This document shows, piece by piece, positions 53,926-63,315 of a DNA stretch of 64,000 nucleotides. The stretch comes from Vibrio hepatarius (lineage in GTDB: Bacteria > Pseudomonadota > Gammaproteobacteria > Enterobacterales > Vibrionaceae): contig NZ_LHPI01000019.1 of assembly GCF_001274785.1 (NCBI RefSeq), positions 186,001 to 250,000 of the forward strand, written 5' to 3'. Under the pieces are notes generated by a model, which ran no database searches, was not told the origin of the DNA, and was given only the letters and a program-made list of their open reading frames with translations. Made by a program: the position numbers and the translations under genes. How positions within the stretch are numbered: the first letter of the stretch is position 1; each line of letters starts with the position of its first letter.

Positions 53926-55299
53926 TTACGCTTTTTGCGTTTCCAGTTCTTCGCTTACTGTCTTCTTGCCCATGATGCGGCTGGTGATTGTGCCTGCCGT
54001 CATCGCACCTGATACGTTCAGCGCAGTACGTGCCATATCGATTAATGGCTCGATAGAGATAAGTAGTGCCGCAATAGTCACTGGCAAGCCCATTGCTGGC
54101 AGAACGATAAGCGCTGCGAATGTTGCACCACCACCAACGCCTGCAATACCGAACGAACTTACTACGATGATAGCAATTAGCGAAAGGATGAAGTTGATAT
54201 CCATTGGATCGATTCCGACCATTGGCGCAACCATAACCGCGAGCATTGCAGGGTAGATACCCGCACAACCGTTTTGACCAATCGTCGCACCAAATGACGC
54301 GGAAAGGTTCGCAATCGCTGGCGGCACGTTTAGTTTTTCGATTTGAGCTTCTACGTTCAGTGGGATAGACGCTGCAGAGCTACGAGACGTAAACGCAAAG
54401 GTCAGTACCGGCCAGATCTTCTGGAAGAACTCTTTCGGGTTCACACCGAAGAACGCCACAAGAATACCGTGAACAACAAACATCAGAGCAATTGCCACGT
54501 AAGACGCCACGATAAAGCCAAGCAGGTTCAGGATATCACCAGCACTTGATGTCGCGACGACTTTCGCCATTAACGCTGCAATACCGTAAGGTGTTAGCGC
54601 CATGATCATTTTCACTAAACGCATGACGATAGATTGAATCGCTTCGACGAAAGTGCGAATTGGCGTTTCTAGCTCTTGTTTCTCCGCCATGACTTTACGT
54701 GCAGCAATGCCTGTTAGCACGCCAAAGATAACGACAGCGATGATCGAGGTAGAGCGAGCACCAGTCAGATCAGCAAATGGGTTGGTCGGAATAAAGCTAA
54801 CCAGCATTTGCGGGATAGTTAGGTCACTAACACGGTCTGCACGGCTCTCTAGTACTGCTATACGAGCTGTTTCACGCGCACCTTCAGTTAGACCTTCAGC
54901 CGAAAGACCAAATGCCTGAGTGACGAAGATAGCAACGATGGCAGAGATTGCTGTCGTGATCAAAAGGATAGAAATGGTGAGCGCTGAAATTTTGCCTAAT
55001 GAACCGCCTTTTTCAAGTTTCACGACCGCAGCGATCATAGAAACAAGTACTAACGGCATGATCACCATTTTCAGCAGGCCGACGTAACCACGACCCACGA
55101 CGTTTACCCATTCTAGGGTTTCATTAATTACAGGGTTGCCTTCACCGAAGATCAGTTGAAGAGCCAAACCAAAAGCACTACCTAGCACTAAACCGAAAAG
55201 TACCAGGCGCGATAGAGTATTCTCTTTTCTTTGTTGACCGAACAGCAAGAAGAGAATGCCGGCGAATACCGCTAACGACGCAATAGCAGCTACTGACAT
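53926..55299 (-). CDS. tcyP: cystine:cation symporter (TcyP/YdjN type)
   Basis: A 457-residue dicarboxylate/amino-acid:cation symporter. It matches E. coli YdjN/TcyP closely by recall: the KMVIMPLVLVSMIAAVVKL segment, LSAEGLTEGARETARIAVLE, VSDLTIPQMLVSFIPTNPFA and DLTGARSTSIIAVVIFGV. The ATP-independent uptake of L-cystine is the likely role. About eight membrane helices plus re-entrant hairpins (SRSSAASIPLNVEAQ) are expected. Confidence 0.9.
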   Translation of the reverse strand: MSVAAIASLAVFAGILFLLFGQQRKENTLSRLVLFGLVLGSAFGLALQLIFGEGNPVINETLEWVNVVGRGYVGLLKMVIMPLVLVSMIAAVVKLEKGGSLGKISALTISILLITTAISAIVAIFVTQAFGLSAEGLTEGARETARIAVLESRADRVSDLTIPQMLVSFIPTNPFADLTGARSTSIIAVVIFGVLTGIAARKVMAEKQELETPIRTFVEAIQSIVMRLVKMIMALTPYGIAALMAKVVATSSAGDILNLLGFIVASYVAIALMFVVHGILVAFFGVNPKEFFQKIWPVLTFAFTSRSSAASIPLNVEAQIEKLNVPPAIANLSASFGATIGQNGCAGIYPAMLAVMVAPMVGIDPMDINFILSLIAIIVVSSFGIAGVGGGATFAALIVLPAMGLPVTIAALLISIEPLIDMARTALNVSGAMTAGTITSRIMGKKTVSEELETQKA

Positions 55300-55485
55300 A
55301 TCTGATTATCCTTATGTATTTTTAAGGTGCATTAAGGGACTTAATGCTTATGAAGAATAGAATTCGGATGGGCAAGATAATGATTCGTGGATAATGAATA
55401 AAGTGATTAAAAGTAATTTCTTATGCCTAAAAGTTATTAATTTTTCTCTTAGGCATGATGTTGCTATTCAATTGAAGTAGAAAAG

Positions 55486-56172
55486 CTATTGATATTGTTT
55501 GATTAGCTGGCGCATATCGATGCTGTTTAAAATGGTGACTCGCTTATTGGAGTGCTTAAACACGCTGTATTGCATCGCTTTGGCGACGTCGCTGGCGTGG
55601 ATAGGAATCAGTTTTGCGAGCGGGCCAATCATTAATGGACGAAGTGCGCCTAAAATAGATTGGACGACTTGCTCGTCGGTACGTGGGTTATCGCGAATAC
55701 CGACCAAAGGCCCTGGGCGGACAAATACCAGTTGTTCAAACTCCATCTTTTCTAGCGCTAACTCCATTTTTCCTTTGCAACGCAAATAGTGAGAGGGCGA
55801 ATGAGGCGAAGCGCCAAGGCTGGAAACCACACACAAACGTGTCACGCCCAGCAGTTTCATTTGTTGCGCGACTTTGCACACCAACTCGTAGTCGATTTTT
55901 TCTAGTCCTTGCTGGCTACCGGCTTGTTTTTTAGTTGAACCAAGAGAAATGAATCCGTATTGCGGGCGCGCATGTTCGTCATCCCAATGTTTCACTTCTA
56001 GGTTTGCATCGGTAATGACGTCCAACTTATTGTGAGTAAAGGGTAACTCCCGTCGGCTGAGTGCGTAGATTTTATCAATCGGTTCTTGCTCTAAGAGCTG
56101 TTTGATCAGTTCGTGTCCAATTAAGCCAGAACCGCCGGCCGTGATGACGATGAGATTACCCTGATTAGTCAT
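55486..56172 (-). CDS. NAD(P)-binding epimerase-like oxidoreductase
   Basis: A 228-residue Rossmann-fold protein related to HTATIP2/nucleoside-diphosphate-sugar epimerases. The dinucleotide motif is VITAGGSGLIGHELIKQLL (GGSGLIG), with FISLGSTKKQAGSQQGLEKIDYE typical of the subgroup and VVSSLGASPHSPSHYLRCKGKME near the active site. The substrate is unknown. It is likely cotranscribed with the micro-ORF 27 bases upstream. Confidence 0.87.
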   Translation of the reverse strand: MTNQGNLIVITAGGSGLIGHELIKQLLEQEPIDKIYALSRRELPFTHNKLDVITDANLEVKHWDDEHARPQYGFISLGSTKKQAGSQQGLEKIDYELVCKVAQQMKLLGVTRLCVVSSLGASPHSPSHYLRCKGKMELALEKMEFEQLVFVRPGPLVGIRDNPRTDEQVVQSILGALRPLMIGPLAKLIPIHASDVAKAMQYSVFKHSNKRVTILNSIDMRQLIKQYQ

Positions 56173-56199
56173 AAGATCTCGAGTTTGATTAAATTACAG

Positions 56200-56286
56200 T
56201 CAGGTAAGAGATAATGGCACACGTTTTTGTGTTTTTGGACTCGATTTTTTTTGTTTCTGTTTCTTTTGTCGTTGATTGGCAAGCAT
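56200..56286 (-). CDS. 28-residue Lys/Gln-rich micro-ORF with strong ribosome binding site
   Basis: The start codon at 56286 is preceded by GAAGGAGG with a seven-base spacer, one of the best Shine-Dalgarno sequences in the window. The peptide starts MLANQRQKKQKQKKSS, is strongly basic, and ends TQKRVPLSLT. It stops 27 bases before the epimerase gene on the same strand. It could be a tiny basic nucleic-acid-binding protein or a leader peptide that couples translation. I know no named family. Confidence rests on the ribosome binding site, not on homology. Confidence 0.5.
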   Translation of the reverse strand: MLANQRQKKQKQKKSSPKTQKRVPLSLT

Positions 56287-56582
56287 AACAGACCTCCTTC
56301 ACTACACGCTGAGTCGAGCTCAGCATTCTTGTTAGAATCATGTTTTTTATACCATTCAGTATCTGAAACCTTTCCTCGTATTTTGCTTAAAATAAAAAAA
56401 GGTGTTCGATTATAAGGATAGACCGAACGCCGAAAAAATTTCATCTTTCTTGTTCTTGTCTCATTTTCAAGTATGAGTCGACAAACCGCGGCTCACCCTA
56501 AAGCATAAAGCAGATGTTAACCCTATGATTTCACGTTACACTCAGGGTTTCTCAGGAATACACGCCAAGAAAGGGATTTACG

Positions 56583-57194
56583 ATGAATATCGACCTCAGC
56601 ACGCTTGCGCCGACTCAAATTTATCATCTGATGACTCAAACCATCATTCCGCGTCCGATTGCGTGGGTGTTAACTGAATCGGGTGATGAAAACTACAACT
56701 TAGCGCCATTTTCTTATTTCACGCCAGTATCGAGTAATCCTCCGTTGATGATGTTTTCAGTCGGCAAAAAGCCGAGTGGAGAGGTAAAAGATACAACGCG
56801 TAATGCCTTGGAAACAGGGCGAATGGTTGTCCATATCGCCAGTGTTGATTTTGCAGATGCGGTGACGCAAAGCGCTGCAACGCTAGAACACGGCGAGTCT
56901 GAAATTGACCTTGCAGGTGTTGAGTTGGTTGAGTTTGAAGGCTGTGAGCTGCCGAGAATTACAGGATGCCCAATCGCATTTGGCTGTAAGTTGTTTGAAG
57001 TTAAAGAGATCGGTGAAACGCCTCAAAGCCTGATTTTCGCCGAGATAGAGAATATTTATATCGATCCGCAAGTGATCGGAGAGCGTGAAGACCGTGTGGT
57101 GGTTGACGCGTTACAAGTGAATCCGCTGTCACGTTTGGGCGGCAGTCAATACGCTGTGTTAGAGAAGACCTTTTCAGTAGCGAGACCGAAGTAA
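56583..57194 (+). CDS. flavin reductase-like FMN-binding split-barrel protein
   Basis: A 203-residue DIM6/NTAB-family protein: TIIPRPIAWVLTES and NLAPFSYFTPVSSNPPLMMFSVG are the FMN-binding flavin-reductase signature. It may reduce FMN with NAD(P)H. It lies only six bases before cobT, so it is probably in the cobalamin operon, where FMNH2 supply for cobalt reduction or lower-ligand synthesis is conceivable. I looked upstream for a cobalamin riboswitch and saw none. Confidence 0.88.
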   Translation: MNIDLSTLAPTQIYHLMTQTIIPRPIAWVLTESGDENYNLAPFSYFTPVSSNPPLMMFSVGKKPSGEVKDTTRNALETGRMVVHIASVDFADAVTQSAATLEHGESEIDLAGVELVEFEGCELPRITGCPIAFGCKLFEVKEIGETPQSLIFAEIENIYIDPQVIGEREDRVVVDALQVNPLSRLGGSQYAVLEKTFSVARPK

Positions 57195-57200
57195 ACCATC

Positions 57201-58229
57201 ATGTTAGACCAATCCTATTCTGATGCTATCTGGCATCGCATTAACCAAAAAACCAAACCGCTTGGCTCACTAGGACAATTAGAGCAACTTGCTCATCAAC
57301 TCGCGCTGATTCAAAGCAATCAAAAAGGTGAGCGAGTTACCAAACTCGAGATTACGCAGCCAACCGTAGTTGTGTTTGCCGGTGACCACGGCATCGCCGA
57401 TGAAGGCGTAAGCATTGCGCCAAGTGCTGTGACGCAACAAATGGTGCTCAACTTTATTGCGGGTGGTGCGGCGGTCAACTGTTTTTGCCGTGCAAACGAT
57501 GTGGCGCTAAAGGTGGTTGATTGTGGCATCTTGCTGCCAGTGGAGCATCAAAGTGACGACTTTATCGTGCAGCGATTGGGCAACAGAACAAATAACTTTG
57601 CCCAACAAGCCGCAATGACGGCCGAGCAGGTGAGTGAGGGGATTTTACTCGGTCGACAAGTGGTCAAAACCATTATCGAATCAGGCTCTAACTTAGTGAT
57701 GTTTGGCGAAATGGGTATCGGTAATACATCGAGTGCGTCGGCTATTTTAGCAGCACTGTCTAATCGTCCGGTGGCTGATTGCGTTGGTCGTGGCACAGGC
57801 ATTTCTGACCAACAATACGCTAAGAAAGTGACTTTGGTGGCACAAGGCGTAGAACGCTGTGCAGGACAAGATGTGTACAAGGTTTTAGAACACGTCGGCG
57901 GATTTGAGATTGTCCAAATGGTGGGCGCGTATCTCGAAGCAACGGAGCAGAAGACACCAGTATTAGTCGACGGTTTTATTGCCACTGCAGCGGCTTACGC
58001 GGCGACGCAGTTAAATCCGCAGTGTCGAGATTACATGATCTTTGCCCACCAATCCCACGAGGCCGGACACAAGTACATGCTGGAAGAGCTACACGCTGAG
58101 CCACTGCTTGACCTCTCGTTGAGACTGGGAGAAGGCACGGGCGCGGTACTGGCAGTGCCGTTGGTACGAGCGGCAGTGGAGTTCTACAACAATATGGCCA
58201 GCTTTGAGCAAGCAGGAGTGACAGTGTAA
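57201..58229 (+). CDS. cobT: nicotinate-nucleotide:dimethylbenzimidazole phosphoribosyltransferase
   Basis: A 342-residue enzyme that activates the lower ligand base for cobalamin as alpha-ribazole phosphate. Conserved segments are KPLGSLGQLEQLAHQLA, FAGDHGIADEGVSIAPSAVT, FGEMGIGNTSSASA and the C-terminal LRLGEGTGAVLA with the catalytic Glu. It overlaps cobS by one base (TAATG). Confidence 0.96.
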   Translation: MLDQSYSDAIWHRINQKTKPLGSLGQLEQLAHQLALIQSNQKGERVTKLEITQPTVVVFAGDHGIADEGVSIAPSAVTQQMVLNFIAGGAAVNCFCRANDVALKVVDCGILLPVEHQSDDFIVQRLGNRTNNFAQQAAMTAEQVSEGILLGRQVVKTIIESGSNLVMFGEMGIGNTSSASAILAALSNRPVADCVGRGTGISDQQYAKKVTLVAQGVERCAGQDVYKVLEHVGGFEIVQMVGAYLEATEQKTPVLVDGFIATAAAYAATQLNPQCRDYMIFAHQSHEAGHKYMLEELHAEPLLDLSLRLGEGTGAVLAVPLVRAAVEFYNNMASFEQAGVTV

Positions 58230-59002
58230 TGCTCACTGGGCTTAAATATCAGCTTGAGCTGTTTTGGCTCTCTTTAGGCTTTTTCTCCCGCTTACCGATA
58301 CCGAGTGATACGCCGTACTCTGAGCAGAGAATGAACCAAGCCGGGCGCTACTTCGCGCTGGTGGGGTTATTACTTGGCTGCTTATGTGCGCTGGTTTACT
58401 GGGTCGCCAGTACGCTGTTTAGCACGGAAGTCGCCGTGTTTTTGATGATGTGCTTTAGCTTGATGCTGACAGGCGCATTCCATGAAGACGGTTTGACGGA
58501 CATGGCCGATGGCATCGGTGGTGGTATGACGGTCGAAAGACGTTTGACCATCATGAAAGATAGTCGCATCGGAACCTATGGCGCGAGCGCTCTAGTCATG
58601 GCGTTGCTGGGTAAGTTTGTGTTCCTTTCACAGCTTGCGCAGTCAGCCGACTTAGTCGTCGTGATCATCGCGGTATACGCGTTCAGCCGAGGCGTTGCTG
58701 CAAGTTTAATTTATGACATGCCTTACGTGTCTGATATTGATACTAGCAAAAGCAAGCCACTGGCGAATAAGCAATCGCAATTGGAGCTGACGATCCTGAT
58801 CGTGACCTCGTTACTGCCATTAATCTGTTTTGACACCGGATTGATGGTCGCACTCGTCGCGGCGGGGCTGATATTTCGTTTTGCACTAAAGCGCTGGTTA
58901 CTGAAGCGATTAGGCGGTTTCACGGGTGACTGTTTGGGCGCTGCTCAACAGTTAACGGAACTGCTGAGTTATCTGGTTATCCTAGCGTGGTTTGGAGTGT
59001 AA
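58229..59002 (+). CDS. cobS: adenosylcobinamide-GDP ribazoletransferase (cobalamin synthase)
   Basis: A 257-residue inner-membrane enzyme with about six hydrophobic segments. The conserved acidic motif FHEDGLTDMADGIGGG holds the catalytic/metal residues, followed by RLTIMKDSRIGTYGASAL. It joins adenosylcobinamide-GDP with alpha-ribazole to finish B12 assembly. It is directly followed by cobU without a gap. Confidence 0.95.
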   Translation: MLTGLKYQLELFWLSLGFFSRLPIPSDTPYSEQRMNQAGRYFALVGLLLGCLCALVYWVASTLFSTEVAVFLMMCFSLMLTGAFHEDGLTDMADGIGGGMTVERRLTIMKDSRIGTYGASALVMALLGKFVFLSQLAQSADLVVVIIAVYAFSRGVAASLIYDMPYVSDIDTSKSKPLANKQSQLELTILIVTSLLPLICFDTGLMVALVAAGLIFRFALKRWLLKRLGGFTGDCLGAAQQLTELLSYLVILAWFGV

Positions 59003-59533
59003 ATGTCGGTACATTTGATCTTAGGTGGCGCGCGCTCGGGCAAGTCGAGTTTTGCGGAAGCAAACGTTAAGCAACGTAGGGAAGGTAAAGCACTTCATTA
59101 CGTTGCCACGGCAATCGCGTTTGACCAAGAGATGCATAATCGCATTCAGCACCATCAACAAAGACGTGATGAAAGCTGGCAAGAGCACGAATGCCCATTG
59201 CAACTGCCACAACTGATCAGCCGCTTTACTGCTGATGACGTTGTGCTAGTCGATTGCCTGACATTATGGTTGAACAATGTGATTTTTGAACAAGGCGAAG
59301 CTGCGCAAGACGACACCATCCGTAGCAAAGTCGACGAGTTGGTGGGTGCGCTTGCCAATAGCTCTGCGCATATTGTCTTGGTTTCCAATGAAGTTGGTCT
59401 TGGGGTTGTACCAATGGGCGAGGTGACTAGGCTATTCGTTGACCATGCTGGCTGGATGAACCAAGCGCTGGCAAAGGTTGCTGATGAAGTGACTTTTGTT
59501 GCGGCGGGTTTACCGATGAAACTAAAGGGCTAA
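59003..59533 (+). CDS. cobU: adenosylcobinamide kinase / guanylyltransferase
   Basis: A 176-residue P-loop enzyme: LILGGARSGKSSFAE is the Walker A, VLVDCLTLWLNNV the Walker B region, and VSNEVGLGVVPM a family signature. It phosphorylates and then guanylylates adenosylcobinamide. It lies between cobS and cobC with essentially no gaps. Confidence 0.95.
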   Translation: MSVHLILGGARSGKSSFAEANVKQRREGKALHYVATAIAFDQEMHNRIQHHQQRRDESWQEHECPLQLPQLISRFTADDVVLVDCLTLWLNNVIFEQGEAAQDDTIRSKVDELVGALANSSAHIVLVSNEVGLGVVPMGEVTRLFVDHAGWMNQALAKVADEVTFVAAGLPMKLKG

Positions 59534-59534
59534 G

Positions 59535-60149
59535 ATGAGCAAAACCATCAATATCTATCTGCTTCGACACGGTAAAACGCTCGGCGACCCCGCGCTTTAT
59601 GGCAAAACTGACGTAAAAGTAGACGTTAGAGTACAAGAGCAGATCTGTCAGCAGCTCGTTAAACGCCAATTACGCGTGACTAAAGTTGTTAGTTCTCCTT
59701 TAGCCCGCTGTCGAGACCTCGCGTTAAAGTTGCTTCTCGCTCAACCTGAGTTGGATCTCGCTATCGCACCAGAACTGCGCGAAATGGATTTCGGAGATTT
59801 GGATGGTCAGGCTTTTGATTCAATCCCCGAGCACTGGCCGCAGCTTGAAAGCTTCTGGGAAAACCCAGCGCAACACAACCTACCTAATGCAGAAAGACTA
59901 GACGAATTTTATACAAGAATATCAACCTACTGGACGCAGTTTGTCGAAGATGTCGCAGACGACACATTGATTATTTGTCATGGTGGTACGATAAGGATGA
60001 TTTTGGCATCACTGTTGCCGCTCGATTGGAAAAACAGTGCGCTTTACTCAGTATTGCAGATAAACCATCAGTCAATTAGCCATATACAGCTCATTAAAGC
60101 AGAGACGACTTACAAACGGGTATGCTCAATTTCAGCACCGATTCAATAA
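59535..60149 (+). CDS. cobC: histidine phosphatase family protein, probable alpha-ribazole phosphatase
   Basis: A 204-residue phosphoglycerate-mutase-like phosphatase. The phospho-His motif is LLRHGKT, VSSPLARCRDLALKLL and REMDFGDLDGQAFD follow, and IICHGGTIRMIL holds the second His. In context it should remove the phosphate from alpha-ribazole phosphate. The specificity is from position rather than unique residues. Confidence 0.88.
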   Translation: MSKTINIYLLRHGKTLGDPALYGKTDVKVDVRVQEQICQQLVKRQLRVTKVVSSPLARCRDLALKLLLAQPELDLAIAPELREMDFGDLDGQAFDSIPEHWPQLESFWENPAQHNLPNAERLDEFYTRISTYWTQFVEDVADDTLIICHGGTIRMILASLLPLDWKNSALYSVLQINHQSISHIQLIKAETTYKRVCSISAPIQ

Positions 60150-60175
60150 GTCACTGCAGTAAGGAATTCAAACAG

Positions 60176-61966
60176 ATGACCACACCAAAATGGGATCTTA
60201 CTATCGCTTACCAAGGGCTAGGTGATAGCAAAATTACGCAAGATATTTCACTTATTCAGCAGTGCATTCAAACGCTTGAAGTTCACGCCGATTCCAGAAA
60301 CTCAGTATCGGTAATGCAAAACGCAATTCAAACCCGCGAAGCCGCCGGTAAGTTACTCTCCACCATCAACACATTTGCTAACTGTCATGCGTCGGTGGAT
60401 GCAACCAATGCTGAAGCAAAAAGCTTGGTGGGACGTCTGGCGAAATTGAGCTCTGAACTGGAACAGGCATTCACTCCTTTCCAAGATGCGCTGGTCAGCG
60501 CGCCGGAAGGTTTTATTGATGAAGTGTTGGCACACGAAAGTGAAGATGTCGCTGGTCAACGATTCCAGATTGCTTGTCAACGTAAATTGGCGGATACCAA
60601 ACTGAGTATTGCCGAAGAGCAACTTGTGTCTGCGTTGCAAGTGGATGGTAAAGATGCTTGGGGTCGCTTGTACGACAATATTACCGGCTCACTGCAAGTG
60701 ACGTTAGAAGACGGCTCAAACAATAAAATGGGTTTCTCACAAGCGGCGAGTGTGCTTTACGGTACGGATTTCGATGCTCAGAAGCCAGCGTGGCAGGGCA
60801 TCCAAAACGCGATGCGTCAGAACCAAGAGTCCTTCGCTGCGATTCTGAACGCACTGTCGGGTTGGCGTTTGACTGAGTATCAAAAGCGCTCGCGTCTACG
60901 AGACGTTCATTTTCTTGAGCCGAGTTTGCACGGTAGCCGTATTGAAGCAAGTACCTTAGACGCAATGATGGACACCGCGAAAGCAAACCGAGCGGTCGGC
61001 CAGAAAGCAGGCGCGTTGATGGCTCGAGTGCATGGCCTAGACAAGATGAAACCATGGAACCACTTAGCGGGAATGCCAAGTCTGACGGATGCTGAGCCGA
61101 AAACTTACCCGTTTGACGAAGCAATCGAAATCATTCGCTCGGCGTTTGCGACAGTGGATCCTGAAATGGCAGAGTTTGTCACGACCATGGTCAACAATGG
61201 TTGGATTGATGCGGCGCCAAGTGACAATCGCCGTCTTGGCGCGTATTGCACCAAGTTCGCCGCAACCAGAACCCCACTTGTATTCATGACTTGGGGAGGA
61301 AGCCGATCAAACCTGCTGACACTGGCACACGAAATCGGCCACGCGTTCCACAACTGGGTGATGCGTGATATGCCACTGTGTATGACGCGCTACCCGATGA
61401 CTCTCGCTGAAACCGCGTCAATCTTTGCGGAAAACATCGTTCGCGATTACCTCTTAGATCAAGTCGAAACTCGCGAAGAAAAACTCGAAATGCTGTGGGA
61501 AGAGTTGTCGAGCTGCTACGCGCTGATGATTAATATCCCGGTTCGATACGAGTTTGAAAAATCATTTTATGAGCAGCGCCGCGAAGGTGAATTGGAAGCA
61601 TCACAGCTATGTGAGCTGATGAGTTCAACTTGGCAGGAATGGTACGGTGACTCAATGGAAGGGAGTGATCCTTACTTCTGGGCGAGCAAGCTGCATTTCT
61701 CAATTTCAGAAGTGAGCTTTTACAACTACCCATACCTGTTTGGTTATTTGTTCAGTATCGGTGTTTACGCGCAACGCGAAGCGAAAGGTAAACAGTTCTA
61801 TCAAGACTACGTTAACCTGTTGCGAGACACAGGCTCAATGATGGCTGAAGAAGTGGTGCAGAAGCATCTGGGTATGGATTTGTCTGGTGCTGAATTCTGG
61901 CAACAAAGTATCGATCGAGTCGCAAGTAAAATCGATGAGTTTGAATCTTTGCTAGATCAACTATAG
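60176..61966 (+). CDS. M3 family oligoendopeptidase (PepF-like)
   Basis: A 596-residue zinc peptidase that cleaves small peptides in the cytoplasm. The HExxH motif is HEIGH at 385-389, with the third ligand Glu in the following ETASIFAENIV segment. The ATG at 60176 is chosen because AAGGA lies ten bases upstream and MTTPKWDLTIAYQGLG fits the family; the frame extends back into cobC without other support. 26 bases after cobC, so possibly cotranscribed. Confidence 0.93.
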   Translation: MTTPKWDLTIAYQGLGDSKITQDISLIQQCIQTLEVHADSRNSVSVMQNAIQTREAAGKLLSTINTFANCHASVDATNAEAKSLVGRLAKLSSELEQAFTPFQDALVSAPEGFIDEVLAHESEDVAGQRFQIACQRKLADTKLSIAEEQLVSALQVDGKDAWGRLYDNITGSLQVTLEDGSNNKMGFSQAASVLYGTDFDAQKPAWQGIQNAMRQNQESFAAILNALSGWRLTEYQKRSRLRDVHFLEPSLHGSRIEASTLDAMMDTAKANRAVGQKAGALMARVHGLDKMKPWNHLAGMPSLTDAEPKTYPFDEAIEIIRSAFATVDPEMAEFVTTMVNNGWIDAAPSDNRRLGAYCTKFAATRTPLVFMTWGGSRSNLLTLAHEIGHAFHNWVMRDMPLCMTRYPMTLAETASIFAENIVRDYLLDQVETREEKLEMLWEELSSCYALMINIPVRYEFEKSFYEQRREGELEASQLCELMSSTWQEWYGDSMEGSDPYFWASKLHFSISEVSFYNYPYLFGYLFSIGVYAQREAKGKQFYQDYVNLLRDTGSMMAEEVVQKHLGMDLSGAEFWQQSIDRVASKIDEFESLLDQL

Positions 61967-61993
61967 TCATTTTTCATTTATGGTATTATTGCG

Positions 61994-62018
61994 TAGCCGA
62001 GCAATCCTCGGCTATTTT
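61994..62018 (+). terminator. rho-independent terminator of the M3 peptidase gene
   Basis: An 8-bp stem TAGCCGAG / CTCGGCTA with a five-base loop and TTTT, 27 bases past the stop. Confidence 0.87.
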
Positions 62019-62170
62019 GCATCGCGAGAGCATAAAGTAGCACCTCATAGTGCACAAACTGACCAAATTACAAATCGGGATAGCATTTAGAGTCGATAAG
62101 TGAGATCCCCCCTACATAATTTGTCAAAACAATTCATTAACATACTCGCTGTGCAATAAAGGAGTAGCGC

Positions 62171-63199
62171 ATGACGAAAAAACTCTTTCGCCAATCTTTT
62201 CTTTTCGACAGCTTAGATTTAGAACAAGAAATGCCAGCTGCAGAAATGACAGTAGCTGGTGGAACCGTCTTTAAATTGCATCAACGCGGCGTTCTGGAAG
62301 TCATTCCTAAGAACCTTTCTGCGGATAGCAAACACATTATTCTATCTTGCGGTGTTCACGGTGACGAAACTGCGCCGATGGAAATTGCCGACAAGATCAT
62401 TTCCGATATCCAAACTGGTTTTCAACCAGTGACCGAGCGACTGCTGTTTATTGTTGCCCATCCAGAGGCGACCAACGCACATACGCGCTTTATCGATGTT
62501 AACCTAAACCGACTTTTTGACGACAAAGAGTACGAGCCTTCAAAAGAAGTCGATATTGCCGCCAATTTAAAACGTGTTGTGAGTGACTTTTATCAAGGCA
62601 CAGAACAGCATCAGCGTTGGCATCTAGACATGCACTGTGCGATTCGCCTTTCTAAACACTATTCGTTTGTTGTCAGCCCGAAAACGCGTCATCCGGTGCG
62701 CAGCAAAGCCTTGATGGATTTTGTTGCAAGTGGCCATATTGAAGCGGTGATGTTCTCCAATGCGCCATCTAGTACCTTTAGTTGGTACAGTGCTGAGAAC
62801 TTTGGCGCACAGGCGTTAACGATTGAGTTAGGACGCGTCGCGCGTATTGGCGAAAACGAGCTAGAAAAGCTGGTTGCGTTTGATTTAGCACTGCGTGATT
62901 TGGTGGCGTCTAGTAAACCAGAGCATTTGCCTCGCACGCCAGTGATGTACCGCGTGAGTCGCACCATCGTTCGTCTGCACGACGATTTTGACTTTATGTT
63001 TGACGACAATGTAGAAAACTTCACAGCGTTTAAGCACGGCGAAGTGTTTGGTCACGATGGCGACAAACCGCTCATGGCGAAAAACGAAGGTGAAGCAATT
63101 GTCTTCCCGAATCGTCATGTCGCAATCGGTCAGCGTGCTGCTCTGATGGTATGCCCGGTGAAAACACGCTACGAAGAAGGGCAAGTCGTTTACGACTAA
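62171..63199 (+). CDS. astE: succinylglutamate desuccinylase
   Basis: A 342-residue zinc carboxypeptidase-like enzyme, the last step of the arginine succinyltransferase pathway (succinylglutamate to glutamate and succinate). The zinc ligands lie in SCGVHGDETAPMEIAD (His, Glu) and HLDMHCAIRLSKHYSF (His), with ALTIELGRVARIGENEL near the catalytic Glu. AAAGGAG precedes the ATG. The other ast genes are not in the window. Confidence 0.94.
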   Translation: MTKKLFRQSFLFDSLDLEQEMPAAEMTVAGGTVFKLHQRGVLEVIPKNLSADSKHIILSCGVHGDETAPMEIADKIISDIQTGFQPVTERLLFIVAHPEATNAHTRFIDVNLNRLFDDKEYEPSKEVDIAANLKRVVSDFYQGTEQHQRWHLDMHCAIRLSKHYSFVVSPKTRHPVRSKALMDFVASGHIEAVMFSNAPSSTFSWYSAENFGAQALTIELGRVARIGENELEKLVAFDLALRDLVASSKPEHLPRTPVMYRVSRTIVRLHDDFDFMFDDNVENFTAFKHGEVFGHDGDKPLMAKNEGEAIVFPNRHVAIGQRAALMVCPVKTRYEEGQVVYD

Positions 63200-63240
63200 C
63201 GCTATCCTGCGCTAAATTCATTGTTCAGGCTTTCTATTTA

Positions 63241-63268
63241 AATGGCTTAACGGTATCGTTAAGCCATT
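63241..63268 (+). terminator. hairpin downstream of astE
   Basis: A 12-bp perfect stem AATGGCTTAACG / CGTTAAGCCATT with a GTAT loop followed by a weak T-rich stretch, 41 bases past the astE stop. Confidence 0.75.
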
Positions 63269-63315
63269 AATTGTTGTACCAAAAAGGATCAACAAACTCG
63301 TTTTGTCGGACACAC

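Noticed and set aside
56287..56582. Possible cobalamin riboswitch before the flavin reductase/cobT operon
   Set aside because: None of the conserved B12-box or core stretches could be read on the plus strand; only A/T-rich spacer and a probable promoter remain.
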